Assembly (NCBI GenBank): GCA_965205165.1
Contig: OZ242037.1
Coordinates: 744,001 to 808,000, forward strand
Direction of reading: 5' to 3'
Source of the DNA: CBDESM01 sp965205165
Lineage (GTDB): Bacteria > Chloroflexota > Dehalococcoidia > Bin125
Length of the DNA: 64,000 nt
Positions 36,239-45,118 of this stretch are shown piece after piece. The position numbers were made by a program, and so were the translations under genes. The stretch's first letter is position 1; the number at the start of each line of letters is the position of its first letter. The notes under the pieces were generated by a model. It was not told where the DNA came from and made no database searches. It saw only the letters and a program-made list of their open reading frames with translations.

Positions 36239-39103
36239 ATGCCCGAACAGCCGATCTTGAGCGTGGACGAATTCGTCGGCAAGTGGAGGGCCGCGGAGGG
36301 GGGCGAGGCTTCGGCGGCGCAGTCGCAGTTCAACGACCTCTGCGCGGTGCTCGGCGTCGAGACCCCCTCCGAGGCCGATGCGGCCGGGCGCGGCGCGGAC
36401 TACTGCTTCGAGAAGCGCACCGCCGACCGCAAGGCGGCCGACGTCTGGAAGCGCAACCACTTCGCCTGGGAATACAAGAGCCCCGGCAAATCGCTCGACG
36501 AGGCCCTGCTCCAGATCAACATCCTCTACCGCGACGCGCTCGGCAACCCGCCCCTGCTCGTCGTCAGCGACATGAAGCGCTTCGAGATCCACACCAACTT
36601 CACCGGCACCCAGCCGACCGTGATCGCGTTCTCGCTCGACGATTGGCTGAACAACCCTTCGCGCTACCGCGATGTCTTCCGCGCCGTCTTCAGCGATCCC
36701 TACCGGCTGCACCCCGAACGCAGCCCGGCTTACATCACGGAAACGGCGGCGCGCAAGATCGGCGAGGTCGCCATCGCCCTGCGCGACCGCGACGGGCTGC
36801 CGGCCGACCTCGCGGCCCGCTTCCTGATCCGCCTCGTCTTCTGCTTCTTCGCCGAGAGCATGGGCCTGTTCCGGCCCGAGCACGCGCTGCCGTCCGACGT
36901 CTCGTTCCGCACCTTCATCCCCATCCGCCGGCTCTTCGAGGCGCAGCGCATGCGCCCACTCACGATGCGCAGCGCGATCCGCCAGTTCTTCGCCGTCATG
37001 GGCGACGAAACCGAGGACGCCTGGGGCTACTACGCGATCCGATGGTTCAACGGCGATCTGTTCGATCAGTCCGCCCTCGCGGAGATCCCGCTGCTGACCA
37101 GCGACCTGCTCTTCATCCTGCAAGAGGTCTCCGAACTCGACTGGTCGAAGATCGACCCGGCCATCATGGGCACGCTCTTCGAGCGCGGCCTCGACCCCAA
37201 GCGCCGCTCGCAGATCGGCGCCCACTTCACCGACGCCGAGAGCATCATGAAGGTCGTCGAGCCGGTCGTGATCGCGCCCCTGCGCCGCGAGTTCGCCGAA
37301 CTCCGCGAGCGCTGGCCCGCCCGCGAGCCATCCGTCGGCGAGCGCCCGGCCGAATACAACGGCAGCCTCGGCATCTCCGACGATCCCGCCCAAGCCGCCG
37401 TCCGCGAGTTCCACGACCGCCTCGCCGCAGTCCGCGTGCTCGATCCCGCCTGCGGCTCCGGCAACTTCCTCTACGTCGCCCTGCGCGAACTCAAAAACCT
37501 CGAGCAGGAGTTCCTCGATTGGGCCGCCCCGGCCCACGATCTGCACGCGCTCCAGCGCCGCATCGGCCCCGACAACATGCTCGGCATCGACATCGACCCC
37601 TTCGCCGTCGAACTCACCCGCATCTCGCTCTGGATCGGCGAGATCCAATGGGTCACCGAGCGGACTTACGAATACGGCCGCAAGCCCGTGATCGGCCGCA
37701 CCGACCAGATCGAGCACCGCGACGCCCTGCTCGAACGCGACCCCTTCGGCAACCCGCTGCCCGAACCCGCCGAATGGCCCGAAGCCGAATTCATCATCGG
37801 CAACCCGCCCTTCTTGGGCGGCAAGCGAATGCCCGACGAACTCGGCTCCGAATACTTGGGCGTCCTGCGCAAGTGCTGGGAAGACGCGGTCCCCGGCGGC
37901 GCTGACCTGAGCGTGTATTGGCATGAGCAGGCGCGACGGCAGATCGCCGCGGGGCAGAGCCATCGAGCGGGACTGCTGGCGACGCAGAACGTGCGCGGCG
38001 CGCGGACGCGGCCGGTACTCGCCAAAATCCAAGAAACCGGTGCCATCTTCCTCGCTCATCAGAATGAGCCGTGGATCGGCGGCGGAGCGGCCGTCCGAAT
38101 CTCGATTATCGGGCAAGACGACGGATCGGAAACGGATCGTCAATTGAATGGGGCTGCGGTCGAACACATCAACCCCGACCTCACGACCGGCCCCGACTTG
38201 GGCTCGGCCAAGGTCATCGCCAGTTCACAAGGCCTCGCCTTTCAAGGCGGGAAGCGAGTTGGATCGTTCGATATCGACTCGAATACGGCGGAAGAGATGC
38301 TTAAATCAAGCGGCAATCCGAATGGGCGGCCCAACAGCGATGTGATATTCCCATTCGTGAGGGCTTCCGATTTGGCTGGCCTACCGAGCAACCGGAGCAT
38401 CATTGACTTCACGGGCTGCTCGGAAGAGGAAGCGGCGGATTACGCCGCTCCGTTCGAGCACGTACGGCGCGTGGTGAAACCGGAACGGAATGCAAGCCCG
38501 AACGATCGTCTCCGCGAGCAGTGGTGGTTGCATGGACAGTCCGGACCAGCGCTCCGCGCCGCCATCGCGGATCTTCCGAGATGGATCGTGACTCCTGTCA
38601 CGTCAAAGCACCGTTTCTTCGTTTGGCAAGATATATCGACGGTGTATGACAGTACGGTCGTGACCATCGCCCGCGACGACGATTATGCGTTCGGCGTGCT
38701 TTCCTCAAAACCGCATACGCTTTGGGCGCTCGCCACTGGTACCCGCATCGGACAAGGCAACGACCCGCGTTACGTCCACGGTTCCACCTTCAACGCCTTC
38801 CCGTTCCCTTGGCCGCTCGATATACCGGCGGAGGCTTTGGACGATGCTCAGCGCGGGCACCGTGCTGCAATCTCCCACACGGCCAAAGACTTCCACGAGG
38901 CCCGTACCAAGTGGCTCGCCGCCGATAGCGGCCGCACGATGACCGAGCTGTACAACGCGATGCCGACCTGGTTCAAGAACCGCCAAAAGGCGCTTGACGA
39001 AGGCGTGCTTGACGCCTACGGCTGGCCGCACGACATCTCGGACGACGAAATCCTCAAGCGCCTGCTCGCGCTCAACTTGGAACGCACCGCCGAGGACGGC
39101 TGA
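36239..39103 (+). CDS. MmeI-like type IIL restriction-modification enzyme
   Basis: 954 residues. The N-terminal nuclease region has W-E-Y-K-S-P-G-K near residue 76 (E-x-K of a PD-(D/E)XK fold). A helical connector precedes methyltransferase motifs D-P-A-C-G-S-G-N-F near 402 and G-N-P-P-F near 521. The C-terminal third should read the DNA target. MmeI-family enzymes cut once on one side of the site and methylate one strand. A short central stretch (about 37,900-38,700) is less GC-rich, as expected of a recombining recognition domain. It begins nine bases after the transformylase. Confidence 0.9.
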   Translation: MPEQPILSVDEFVGKWRAAEGGEASAAQSQFNDLCAVLGVETPSEADAAGRGADYCFEKRTADRKAADVWKRNHFAWEYKSPGKSLDEALLQINILYRDALGNPPLLVVSDMKRFEIHTNFTGTQPTVIAFSLDDWLNNPSRYRDVFRAVFSDPYRLHPERSPAYITETAARKIGEVAIALRDRDGLPADLAARFLIRLVFCFFAESMGLFRPEHALPSDVSFRTFIPIRRLFEAQRMRPLTMRSAIRQFFAVMGDETEDAWGYYAIRWFNGDLFDQSALAEIPLLTSDLLFILQEVSELDWSKIDPAIMGTLFERGLDPKRRSQIGAHFTDAESIMKVVEPVVIAPLRREFAELRERWPAREPSVGERPAEYNGSLGISDDPAQAAVREFHDRLAAVRVLDPACGSGNFLYVALRELKNLEQEFLDWAAPAHDLHALQRRIGPDNMLGIDIDPFAVELTRISLWIGEIQWVTERTYEYGRKPVIGRTDQIEHRDALLERDPFGNPLPEPAEWPEAEFIIGNPPFLGGKRMPDELGSEYLGVLRKCWEDAVPGGADLSVYWHEQARRQIAAGQSHRAGLLATQNVRGARTRPVLAKIQETGAIFLAHQNEPWIGGGAAVRISIIGQDDGSETDRQLNGAAVEHINPDLTTGPDLGSAKVIASSQGLAFQGGKRVGSFDIDSNTAEEMLKSSGNPNGRPNSDVIFPFVRASDLAGLPSNRSIIDFTGCSEEEAADYAAPFEHVRRVVKPERNASPNDRLREQWWLHGQSGPALRAAIADLPRWIVTPVTSKHRFFVWQDISTVYDSTVVTIARDDDYAFGVLSSKPHTLWALATGTRIGQGNDPRYVHGSTFNAFPFPWPLDIPAEALDDAQRGHRAAISHTAKDFHEARTKWLAADSGRTMTELYNAMPTWFKNRQKALDEGVLDAYGWPHDISDDEILKRLLALNLERTAEDG

Positions 39104-39104
39104 G

Positions 39105-39869
39105 ATGCGCTCCCTGACGCTGCTGTTGATGGCGCTCGTCACTGCTGCTTGCGCGGCGCAGCAGGCTGCGCCGCAGGGCGGGAGCGCGGTGATGGAGGGG
39201 CGCGTTTGGTTTGCGGAGGGGGAGGTGGCGCTGCCCGATGGGGCGGTCGCCGCCGTTTCGCTGCTCGATACATCGTTGCAGGATGTCGCGGCGACCTTGA
39301 TCGGGCGGCAGACCCTGATGCCCGCCTCGCTGCCGTTCGACTTCCGCGTTGAGTACGACCCATCGCGGATTGAGGCGCGCAACGAATATTCGCTGCAAGC
39401 GCGGATCGAGCTGGACGGCGGGCTGCTCTACATCAACGATACTGCCCATACCGTGCTGACCGGCGGCAGCCCCGCGCAGAGCGATATCAAGGTGATCCGC
39501 GTCGCGCCGGCCGAGAGCGGAGAATCATCCGCGTCGATCACCGTGCGCGTGAGCGTCGCCGACGGCGCGGAGGTCCCGCCTGGCAGCGAGATCAGCGTCA
39601 CGCTGGTCAATCCGCATCGCCCGCTGGAGGTGATCGCGGAGCGCTCCATCACGGCCGGCGCGTTTCCCGTCGAGCTGAGCCTCCGCTACGACGCGGGCGG
39701 GCTCGATTCGACCTACACCTACGAGGTGCTGGTGACCGTCGCGGCGGGCGGCCGCGTGCTCTTCTCCGGCGAGGCGCGCCTGCTTTTCGACCCGTCGGCT
39801 CCGCCCGCGCAGCCGCTGCTGACGGAGCTGCGCCCGGCCGGCTCGGATGGCTGGCCGTCGGGCGGCTGA
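39105..39869 (+). CDS. YbaY-like lipoprotein with two tandem domains
   Basis: 254 residues with a lipoprotein signal, L-V-T-A-A-C at residues 11-16, so it should be anchored by Cys16. Two similar beta domains follow, each with V-S-L-L-D-T or V-T-L-V-N-P, then F-x-V/E-L-S/R-Y and Y-S/E-x-x-x...I/V-x-x-G-G, the pattern of the YbaY/HslJ-associated lipoprotein domain (PF09619). Exported, role unknown. It starts one base after the MmeI-like gene stop. Confidence 0.8.
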   Translation: MRSLTLLLMALVTAACAAQQAAPQGGSAVMEGRVWFAEGEVALPDGAVAAVSLLDTSLQDVAATLIGRQTLMPASLPFDFRVEYDPSRIEARNEYSLQARIELDGGLLYINDTAHTVLTGGSPAQSDIKVIRVAPAESGESSASITVRVSVADGAEVPPGSEISVTLVNPHRPLEVIAERSITAGAFPVELSLRYDAGGLDSTYTYEVLVTVAAGGRVLFSGEARLLFDPSAPPAQPLLTELRPAGSDGWPSGG

Positions 39870-39953
39870 GGCGGCCGCGGCGTTCGCACCAAGGGCGGGC
39901 AACCGCGGACGGCGGGGGCGTGCGATAATGGCGCGGCTGCCGAGGAGGGCATC

Positions 39954-41543
39954 ATGGAAGTCCCGCTGCTGGTCAACGATTTTCTCAACCGCGCCGTCAA
40001 GCTCTACGGGCGCTCGGAGGCCGTCGTCGACGGCGATCTGCGCCTGACTTGGGCCGAGTTCGGGCAGCGCGTCCACCGCTTCGCCAACGCGCTGCTCGCC
40101 GCCGGCATCGGCAAGGGCGACCGCGTGGCGATCATCGCGCCCAACTCGAACCAGTTCCTCGAGACCTTCTACGCCACCGCCGCCATCGGCGCGATCATCG
40201 TGCCCGTCAACTACCGCCTGATCCCGTCCGACTTCGAGTACATCCTCCAGCACTCCGGCGCAAAGGCCGTGCTGGTCGACGCCGAGTACCTCGGCATGGT
40301 CGACGAAATCCGCCCCGCCGCGCCCTCGGTCGAGCACTTCATCGCGATCCCCTACGGCGATGCGCCGATCAGCGACGGCTGGATGGACTACGAGGCCTGG
40401 ATCGGCGGCCACTCGGACGCCGCCCCGCCGGACCCGGGCCTGGACGAGACCGACCTGCTCAGCATCAACTACACCTCCGGCACCACGGCGCGGCCCAAGG
40501 GCGTGATGATCACGCACCGCAACGCCTACATCAACGCCTACAACTTCATCGCCCACCTGCGCGTCACCCAAGACGACGTCGAGCTCTGGACGCTGCCGAT
40601 GTTCCACGCCAACGGCTGGGGCGGCGTCTACGCGATCACCGCGATGGGCGGCAAGCACGTCGTCCTGCGCGCGCCGGAGGCGGACGACATCTACCGGCTG
40701 ATCCAGGACGAGAATTGCACCTTCGCATGCATGGCGCCCGCCGTGCTCGCCCGCATCCTCGAATTCGAGGACAAGGAGTCGTACGAGATCACGACCCGGC
40801 CGCGCTTCACCATCGCCGGCGCGCCGCCGCCCTATACCTTCATCGAGCGACTCGAACGCGAGCTCGGCTGGGAGTTCCTGCAGATCTACGGGCTGACCGA
40901 AACCTCGCCGATCCTCACCGCCGCAGAGGTCAAGCCATACCTCGGCGTCGAGGGCGACGACTACTTCAAGGTCAAGGTCCGCGCCGGCCACGACGTGATC
41001 GGCACCTGGGTCAAAGTCGTCGACGAGGACGGCAACGAGGTCGATTGGGACGACGAGTCGATCGGCGAAGTCGTCGCCCGCTCCAACGTCGTACTCAAAG
41101 GCTACTGGGAGCAGCAGGAAGAGACCGACAAAGTGATCGTCGACGGCTGGTTCCACACCGGCGACATGGCGACGGTCAACAAGCACGGCTACATCAACAT
41201 CGTCGACCGCGCCAAGGACGTGATCATCAGCGGCGGCGAGAACATCAGCAGCATCGAGGTGGAAGACGTGCTCTACCAGCACCCCAGCGTGCTGGAAGCC
41301 GCCGTAATCGGCATCCCCAGCGAACGCTGGGGCGAAACCCCGCTGGCCCTGATCGTCCCCCGCGAAGGCGCAGCCCCGACCCAGGACGAGATCGTCCAGC
41401 ACTGCCGCGCCAACATGGCCGGCTTCAAGATCCCCCGCCAGATCGAGTTCGTCGAAACCCTCCCGAGAACCGCCACCGGCAAACTCAAGAAGTTCGAGCT
41501 CCGCGAAGCCTACTGGCAAGGCGTAGGCAAACGCGTCAACTGA
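39954..41543 (+). CDS. AMP-forming acyl-CoA ligase
   Basis: 529 residues of the ANL family. The AMP-binding motif Y-T-S-G-T-T-A-R-P-K-G lies near 174-184, Y-G-L-T-E-T-S in the middle, G-W-F-H-T-G-D near 400 and the C-terminal catalytic Lys in T-A-T-G-K-L-K-K. It activates a fatty or other carboxylic acid to the acyl-CoA. GAGGAGG precedes the ATG. Its last codons contain the 15-bp sequence repeated at 44483, so its 3' end appears to have served as a junction for the neighbouring module. Confidence 0.93.
   Translation: MEVPLLVNDFLNRAVKLYGRSEAVVDGDLRLTWAEFGQRVHRFANALLAAGIGKGDRVAIIAPNSNQFLETFYATAAIGAIIVPVNYRLIPSDFEYILQHSGAKAVLVDAEYLGMVDEIRPAAPSVEHFIAIPYGDAPISDGWMDYEAWIGGHSDAAPPDPGLDETDLLSINYTSGTTARPKGVMITHRNAYINAYNFIAHLRVTQDDVELWTLPMFHANGWGGVYAITAMGGKHVVLRAPEADDIYRLIQDENCTFACMAPAVLARILEFEDKESYEITTRPRFTIAGAPPPYTFIERLERELGWEFLQIYGLTETSPILTAAEVKPYLGVEGDDYFKVKVRAGHDVIGTWVKVVDEDGNEVDWDDESIGEVVARSNVVLKGYWEQQEETDKVIVDGWFHTGDMATVNKHGYINIVDRAKDVIISGGENISSIEVEDVLYQHPSVLEAAVIGIPSERWGETPLALIVPREGAAPTQDEIVQHCRANMAGFKIPRQIEFVETLPRTATGKLKKFELREAYWQGVGKRVN
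41519..41533 (+). repeat. 15-bp direct repeat, left copy (in ligase 3' end)
   Basis: AGGCGTAGGCAAACG occurs here inside the last codons of the acyl-CoA ligase and again, identically, at 44483-44497. The two copies bracket higB, three higA genes and the methyltransferase. Attachment-like repeats are often found at gene 3' ends; no integrase is present. Confidence 0.75.
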
Positions 41544-41564
41544 CCAGGCGCGAAAGGGCAGCCC

Positions 41565-41846
41565 ATGGGCGATCCGCACTTCCGTGACAAGCGGCTCCGC
41601 GCCCTCTACTTCGAGGACGACGGCAGCGGGTTGTCTCAGCGCTTGGTCCCGACGCTGCTCGAACAGTTGACGGCGCTGTTGATCGCCGTGCATCCGCGGC
41701 AGATGGCGCGGCCGGAATGGGACTACAGGGAACTGCCAGGCAATCGGCGCGGCACCTACTCGCTCAAGGCCGGGCGCAACTGGCGGCTCACATTCCGCTG
41801 GGAAGATGGCCGCGCCGTCGATGTCGATCTCGAGGACTATCATTAG
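41565..41846 (+). CDS. higB: HigB-type toxin (RelE superfamily)
   Basis: 93 residues, typical for HigB mRNA interferases. Signature pieces are F-R-D-K-R-L-R-A-L at the start, R-E-L-P-G-N-R-R-G-T-Y-S-L, N-W-R-L-T-F-R-W and the terminal D-V-D-L-E-D-Y-H. HigB cuts ribosome-bound mRNA when not held by HigA. The toxin-first order is the normal Hig arrangement. It lies 21 bases after the ligase stop and 29 bases before the first antitoxin gene. Confidence 0.9.
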   Translation: MGDPHFRDKRLRALYFEDDGSGLSQRLVPTLLEQLTALLIAVHPRQMARPEWDYRELPGNRRGTYSLKAGRNWRLTFRWEDGRAVDVDLEDYH

Positions 41847-41875
41847 AAGAAGGAGCCGGAAGAAGGAGCAGGCAC

Positions 41876-42172
41876 ATGCCGATGAAGAACCCCGCACACC
41901 CAGGTCGAGTCCTCCTGCACTCGACGCTTGAGCCGATGGGCCTGTCGATTGCCGGCGCGGCGCGGGCGCTCGGCATCAAGCGCAGTCGGCTGTCGGAGAT
42001 CACCAAAGGCCGATCACGCGTCACGCCGGAGATCGCGATCCGCATCGAAAAAGCGTTCGGCGAAGACGGCGACGCCGGCTTCTGGTACCGCATGCAGGGC
42101 GCATGGGACCTCGCCCAAGCCGAACGAACCGCCGACCAGATCAAGGTCGAACGCTGTGCGAAGGCGGCCTGA
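41876..42172 (+). CDS. higA: HigA antitoxin, copy 1
   Basis: 98 residues, an XRE-type helix-turn-helix antitoxin of the VapI/HigA group: P-A-H-P-G-R-V-L-L near the start, then L-S-I-A-G-A-A-R-A-L-G-I-K-R-S-R-L-S-E-I and F-W-Y-R-M-Q. GAAGGAG precedes the ATG. It should bind HigB and repress the operon. First of three tandem paralogues; the next ATG is two bases after this stop. Confidence 0.9.
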   Translation: MPMKNPAHPGRVLLHSTLEPMGLSIAGAARALGIKRSRLSEITKGRSRVTPEIAIRIEKAFGEDGDAGFWYRMQGAWDLAQAERTADQIKVERCAKAA

Positions 42173-42174
42173 CG

Positions 42175-42465
42175 ATGGCGCAGAGAATCCCCACGCGCCC
42201 GGGAGAAATCGTCCTCTACGACTGCCTTGAGCCGCTCGGGATGTCGCTGGAGGACGGGGCCGAAGCGCTGGGCGTCGAGCGCGACCGGCTTGTCGCGATC
42301 ACCGATGGCCGTGCGAGCATCACGGCCGAGGAGGCGATCCGCCTCTCTAAGGCCTTCGGAGGCACGGCCAAGCACTGGTACCAGATGCAGGCCAACCACG
42401 ACTTGGCAGTCGCGGAACAGCGCGCCGACGAAATCACCGTCAAGCGCTGTGCGAAAGCGGCCTGA
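42175..42465 (+). CDS. higA: HigA antitoxin, copy 2
   Basis: 96 residues, the most diverged of the three (Pro-Gly-Glu-Ile-Val-Leu near the start, helix-turn-helix G-A-E-A-L-G-V-E-R-D-R-L-V-A-I). It ends in the shared K-R-C-A-K-A-A. It begins two bases after copy 1 and ends two bases before copy 3, so coupling is likely. No second toxin gene accompanies it. Confidence 0.88.
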   Translation: MAQRIPTRPGEIVLYDCLEPLGMSLEDGAEALGVERDRLVAITDGRASITAEEAIRLSKAFGGTAKHWYQMQANHDLAVAEQRADEITVKRCAKAA

Positions 42466-42467
42466 CG

Positions 42468-42758
42468 ATGCCGATGAAGAACCCTGCACATCCGGGGGAA
42501 ATCCTGCTGCACGGGTGGCTTGAGCCGCTCGAGATCTCGGTGTCGGAGGCGGCCAAGGCGCTGGGGATCAGCCGGAACCGGCTCGCCGCAATCACGCGAG
42601 GCCAGTCACGGATCACGCCGGAAGACGCGATCCGCATCTCAAAGGGCATCGGCGGCCGCGCCGCCCTCTGGTACGACTTGCAGGCGGCTTGGGACATGGC
42701 GCAGGCCGAGCTAGCTGCCGACCAGATCACCGTCGAGCGCTGGGCGAAGGCGGGTTGA
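42468..42758 (+). CDS. higA: HigA antitoxin, copy 3
   Basis: 96 residues. It shares M-P-M-K-N-P-A-H-P-G with copy 1 and has helix-turn-helix A-A-K-A-L-G-I-S-R-N-R-L-A-A-I. Its stop TGA overlaps the ATG of the methyltransferase (TGATG), tying antitoxin and methylase expression together. Confidence 0.88.
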   Translation: MPMKNPAHPGEILLHGWLEPLEISVSEAAKALGISRNRLAAITRGQSRITPEDAIRISKGIGGRAALWYDLQAAWDMAQAELAADQITVERWAKAG

Positions 42759-44467
42759 TGATGGCTGAGGCGGGGCCGCGGCATCAGACGCTCTACTACG
42801 GGGACTGCCTCGACTGGATGGGGCAGTGGGCGGATGAGTGCGTGGACCTGATCTACCTGGATCCGCCGTTCAACTCGAACGCGGACTACTCGATCATCTT
42901 CGGCGACTCGGACGGGGTGCCGGCGCAGGTGCGCGGGTTCGAGGACACCTGGCGCTGGGACGCGGCGGCGATGGAGCGCTCGAACCGGCTGGAGCGGGCG
43001 GTCGCGCATCCGGCGCACGGCGTCGCACGGGCGTTCCGCACCCTGCTCGGCGACAGCGGGATGCTCGCCTACCTGACCTACATGGCCGAGCGCCTCGCGG
43101 AGATGCGCCGCATCCTCAAGCCGACCGGCGCGATCTACCTGCACTGCGACGACACGGCCGGCCACTACCTCAATGTCCTGATGGACAATCTCTTCAAGCC
43201 GCAGAATCGCCTCAACACGCTGACTTGGCGCCGCGCCACCTCGCACAATGACGCGAAACGCTACGGAAGGATCGCGGACACCATCCTGTTCTACCAGAAG
43301 AGCGACGAATTCACTTGGCAAGGCGACAGCTTGCGCGTTCCGCTCTCTGGAGAGGATTTGAACGATAAATATCCACTGGAAGACGAGCGTGGACAATATT
43401 ATCCGTCTGATCTGACGGGACAAGGGACGGGGCAAAGTCGCGAAACTCCGAGCTCGCGTCCGTGGCGGAATTACGATGTCTTCGAGTTGGGGCGGCATTG
43501 GGCGGTGCCTCGAACTGGCGCGTACGCGAAATATATCAACGATCACCTCATCCCCGGGTACGATCAGATCGAGGGAATTCACGAGCGCTTGGACGCCTTG
43601 GATGCGGCTGACATGATCACGCATCCGATCGCGGGGCGCTGGCCCGGCTTGAAGCGGTACGCGGCAGCGGAGCAGGGTGCGCCGCCGCAGAGCATCATCC
43701 TCAATCCCAAAGGCTTCACGAACTACAGCACGCGGTCCCGCGAGTACCTTGAGTTCCCGACGCAAAAGCCCTTGGCGCTGCTCCGTCAGTTCATCCAGTG
43801 CGCATCGGTCGAGGGCGATTTCGTGCTCGACCCGTTTTGCGGATGCGGCACGACGATGATGGCGGCGCACGAGCTCGGGCGCGAATGGGCGGGCATCGAC
43901 ATCTCTTCCGCCGCGCTGGACATCGTGAAATCGCGCCGGCTTACGCCGAATGGGATCGGGAACTCCATCGCAGGCATTCCCATCGCGCTCAACGAGGCGC
44001 GGAGGCTCGCGGCGGACAATCCGCTCGATTTCGAGGCTTGGGCGGTGATGCGGGTGCCCGGCTTGGCTGCGAACTCCGCGGGCGGCGCGGATTCCGGGAT
44101 TGACGGGCGCGGGCTGCTGCTGAACCGACCCGAGGATCACGAGTCCCGCACCGTCCTCGCGCAGGTCGACGGCGCACAGCAATTCCGGCTCAGCAAGTTC
44201 CGCGACTTCCTCCACGTCATCGACCGCGAGGAAGAGGGCTCCCCCGCCGCCATCGGCATCTACATCACCCTCGACCGCGTCACCTCCAACGCCGCCCGCC
44301 GAGAAGCCCTGGCCGCCGGCACCATCAAGATCGGCGCAACCGACTACCCCCGCCTAGTCCTCTGGTCCATCGAAGACCTCTTCGACGGCCAAATGCCCAA
44401 CATCCCCGTCCTGGCCGACCCCTACACAGGCCAGCCAGCGCAGGGCTTGATGTTCGGCGACCAATGA
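42758..44467 (+). CDS. DNA methyltransferase with a possible Mrr-like nuclease tail
   Basis: 569 residues. Beta-class adenine methyltransferase: D-P-P-F-N-S-N near 34-40, then D-P-F-C-G-C-G-T-T near 358. The C-terminal third holds G-A-D-S-G-I-D-G-R-G near 445 and A-Q-V-D-G-A-Q about 20 residues later, which resembles an Mrr/PD-(D/E)XK core in which the usual Lys is Asp. Cleavage activity is therefore doubtful. The last 54 residues are duplicated downstream at 45262-45424. The start overlaps higA copy 3. Likely role: methylation, possibly restriction, under Hig control. Confidence 0.85.
   Translation: MMAEAGPRHQTLYYGDCLDWMGQWADECVDLIYLDPPFNSNADYSIIFGDSDGVPAQVRGFEDTWRWDAAAMERSNRLERAVAHPAHGVARAFRTLLGDSGMLAYLTYMAERLAEMRRILKPTGAIYLHCDDTAGHYLNVLMDNLFKPQNRLNTLTWRRATSHNDAKRYGRIADTILFYQKSDEFTWQGDSLRVPLSGEDLNDKYPLEDERGQYYPSDLTGQGTGQSRETPSSRPWRNYDVFELGRHWAVPRTGAYAKYINDHLIPGYDQIEGIHERLDALDAADMITHPIAGRWPGLKRYAAAEQGAPPQSIILNPKGFTNYSTRSREYLEFPTQKPLALLRQFIQCASVEGDFVLDPFCGCGTTMMAAHELGREWAGIDISSAALDIVKSRRLTPNGIGNSIAGIPIALNEARRLAADNPLDFEAWAVMRVPGLAANSAGGADSGIDGRGLLLNRPEDHESRTVLAQVDGAQQFRLSKFRDFLHVIDREEEGSPAAIGIYITLDRVTSNAARREALAAGTIKIGATDYPRLVLWSIEDLFDGQMPNIPVLADPYTGQPAQGLMFGDQ
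44293..44455 (+). repeat. 163-bp direct repeat, copy 1 (methyltransferase 3' end)
   Basis: This segment encodes the last 54 or so residues of the methyltransferase and recurs at 45262-45424 with only six mismatches by eye, in the same orientation and the same reading frame. The 806 bases between the copies hold an AT-richer gene cassette. Confidence 0.92.
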
Positions 44468-44482
44468 GGTAGACTCCAAACG

Positions 44483-44516
44483 AGGCGTAGGCAAACGTCG
44501 TGCGAAGGCGGCTTGA
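44483..44516 (+). pseudogene. Right 15-bp repeat joined to a HigA 3'-end remnant
   Basis: 44483-44497 is the exact second copy of the 15-bp sequence at 41519. It runs into 44494-44516, which matches the last 23 bases of higA copy 1 (AACG..GTGCGAAGGCGGC.TGA) at 20 positions. So a piece like the ligase 3' end and a piece like a higA 3' end are fused just after the methyltransferase. No complete gene is left. Confidence 0.6.
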
Positions 44517-44547
44517 AGACAGCTGACGACCGCGCAAGAAGGGACTT

Positions 44548-45102
44548 ATGATGAGCACATTCGGGACTGGGGTCATCCTGATCGTGATCGGCGCTGTCGT
44601 GAACATCGCCGGCATTGCTGCGGAGTGGGAATTCGGGGAGGTGCTCGGACGGGATATCGTGGTCGTGCCATTGAGCGGCTTTGCCTTGGGTGCACTGATC
44701 GTAGGATCCGCCCTGTGGATTCTCGGTACCTATTTGATGATCGTTGCATACGGCGATGAAGAAGAGGCCGAATACCAAGCGGAACGAAAAATCGGGACCC
44801 TCAACTCACAGATCGCACAACTTCAATCCGTCGGGATCACTATCAGCGACAATCGAGTAACGATCTCCGGGGTGGGGAATGCTGCCAAAATCGTTACTCG
44901 TGAGGTCAACTATCTGCTTGACTTGCGACGGGATGGATACAATGAAGTGGCTGATAAGATCATCACTGGCGGGAAAGATCAAGAACTTGCAACGGCGCTA
45001 TTGATACATATAGAAAGAATCGGCCCTTACTCGCCACACAGGCATGCTTATGTTTGGGCCGCCGAGCGGTTGAAGACTGATGCTGGAACTTCTAGTGAGT
45101 AG
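44548..45102 (+). CDS. Two-helix membrane protein, unknown
   Basis: 184 residues. Two hydrophobic segments (about 8-28 and 45-68) with a short loop are followed by an acidic stretch (D-E-E-E-A-E) and a 110-residue soluble tail, partly helical. AAGAAGGGA precedes the ATG. No recognised domain. Composition is clearly poorer in GC than the methyltransferase, and the gene lies between the 163-bp repeats, so it is probably foreign cargo. By position it could be a membrane effector of the neighbouring module; that is inference. Confidence 0.75.
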   Translation: MMSTFGTGVILIVIGAVVNIAGIAAEWEFGEVLGRDIVVVPLSGFALGALIVGSALWILGTYLMIVAYGDEEEAEYQAERKIGTLNSQIAQLQSVGITISDNRVTISGVGNAAKIVTREVNYLLDLRRDGYNEVADKIITGGKDQELATALLIHIERIGPYSPHRHAYVWAAERLKTDAGTSSE

Positions 45103-45118
45103 GCGAAGATAATATATA

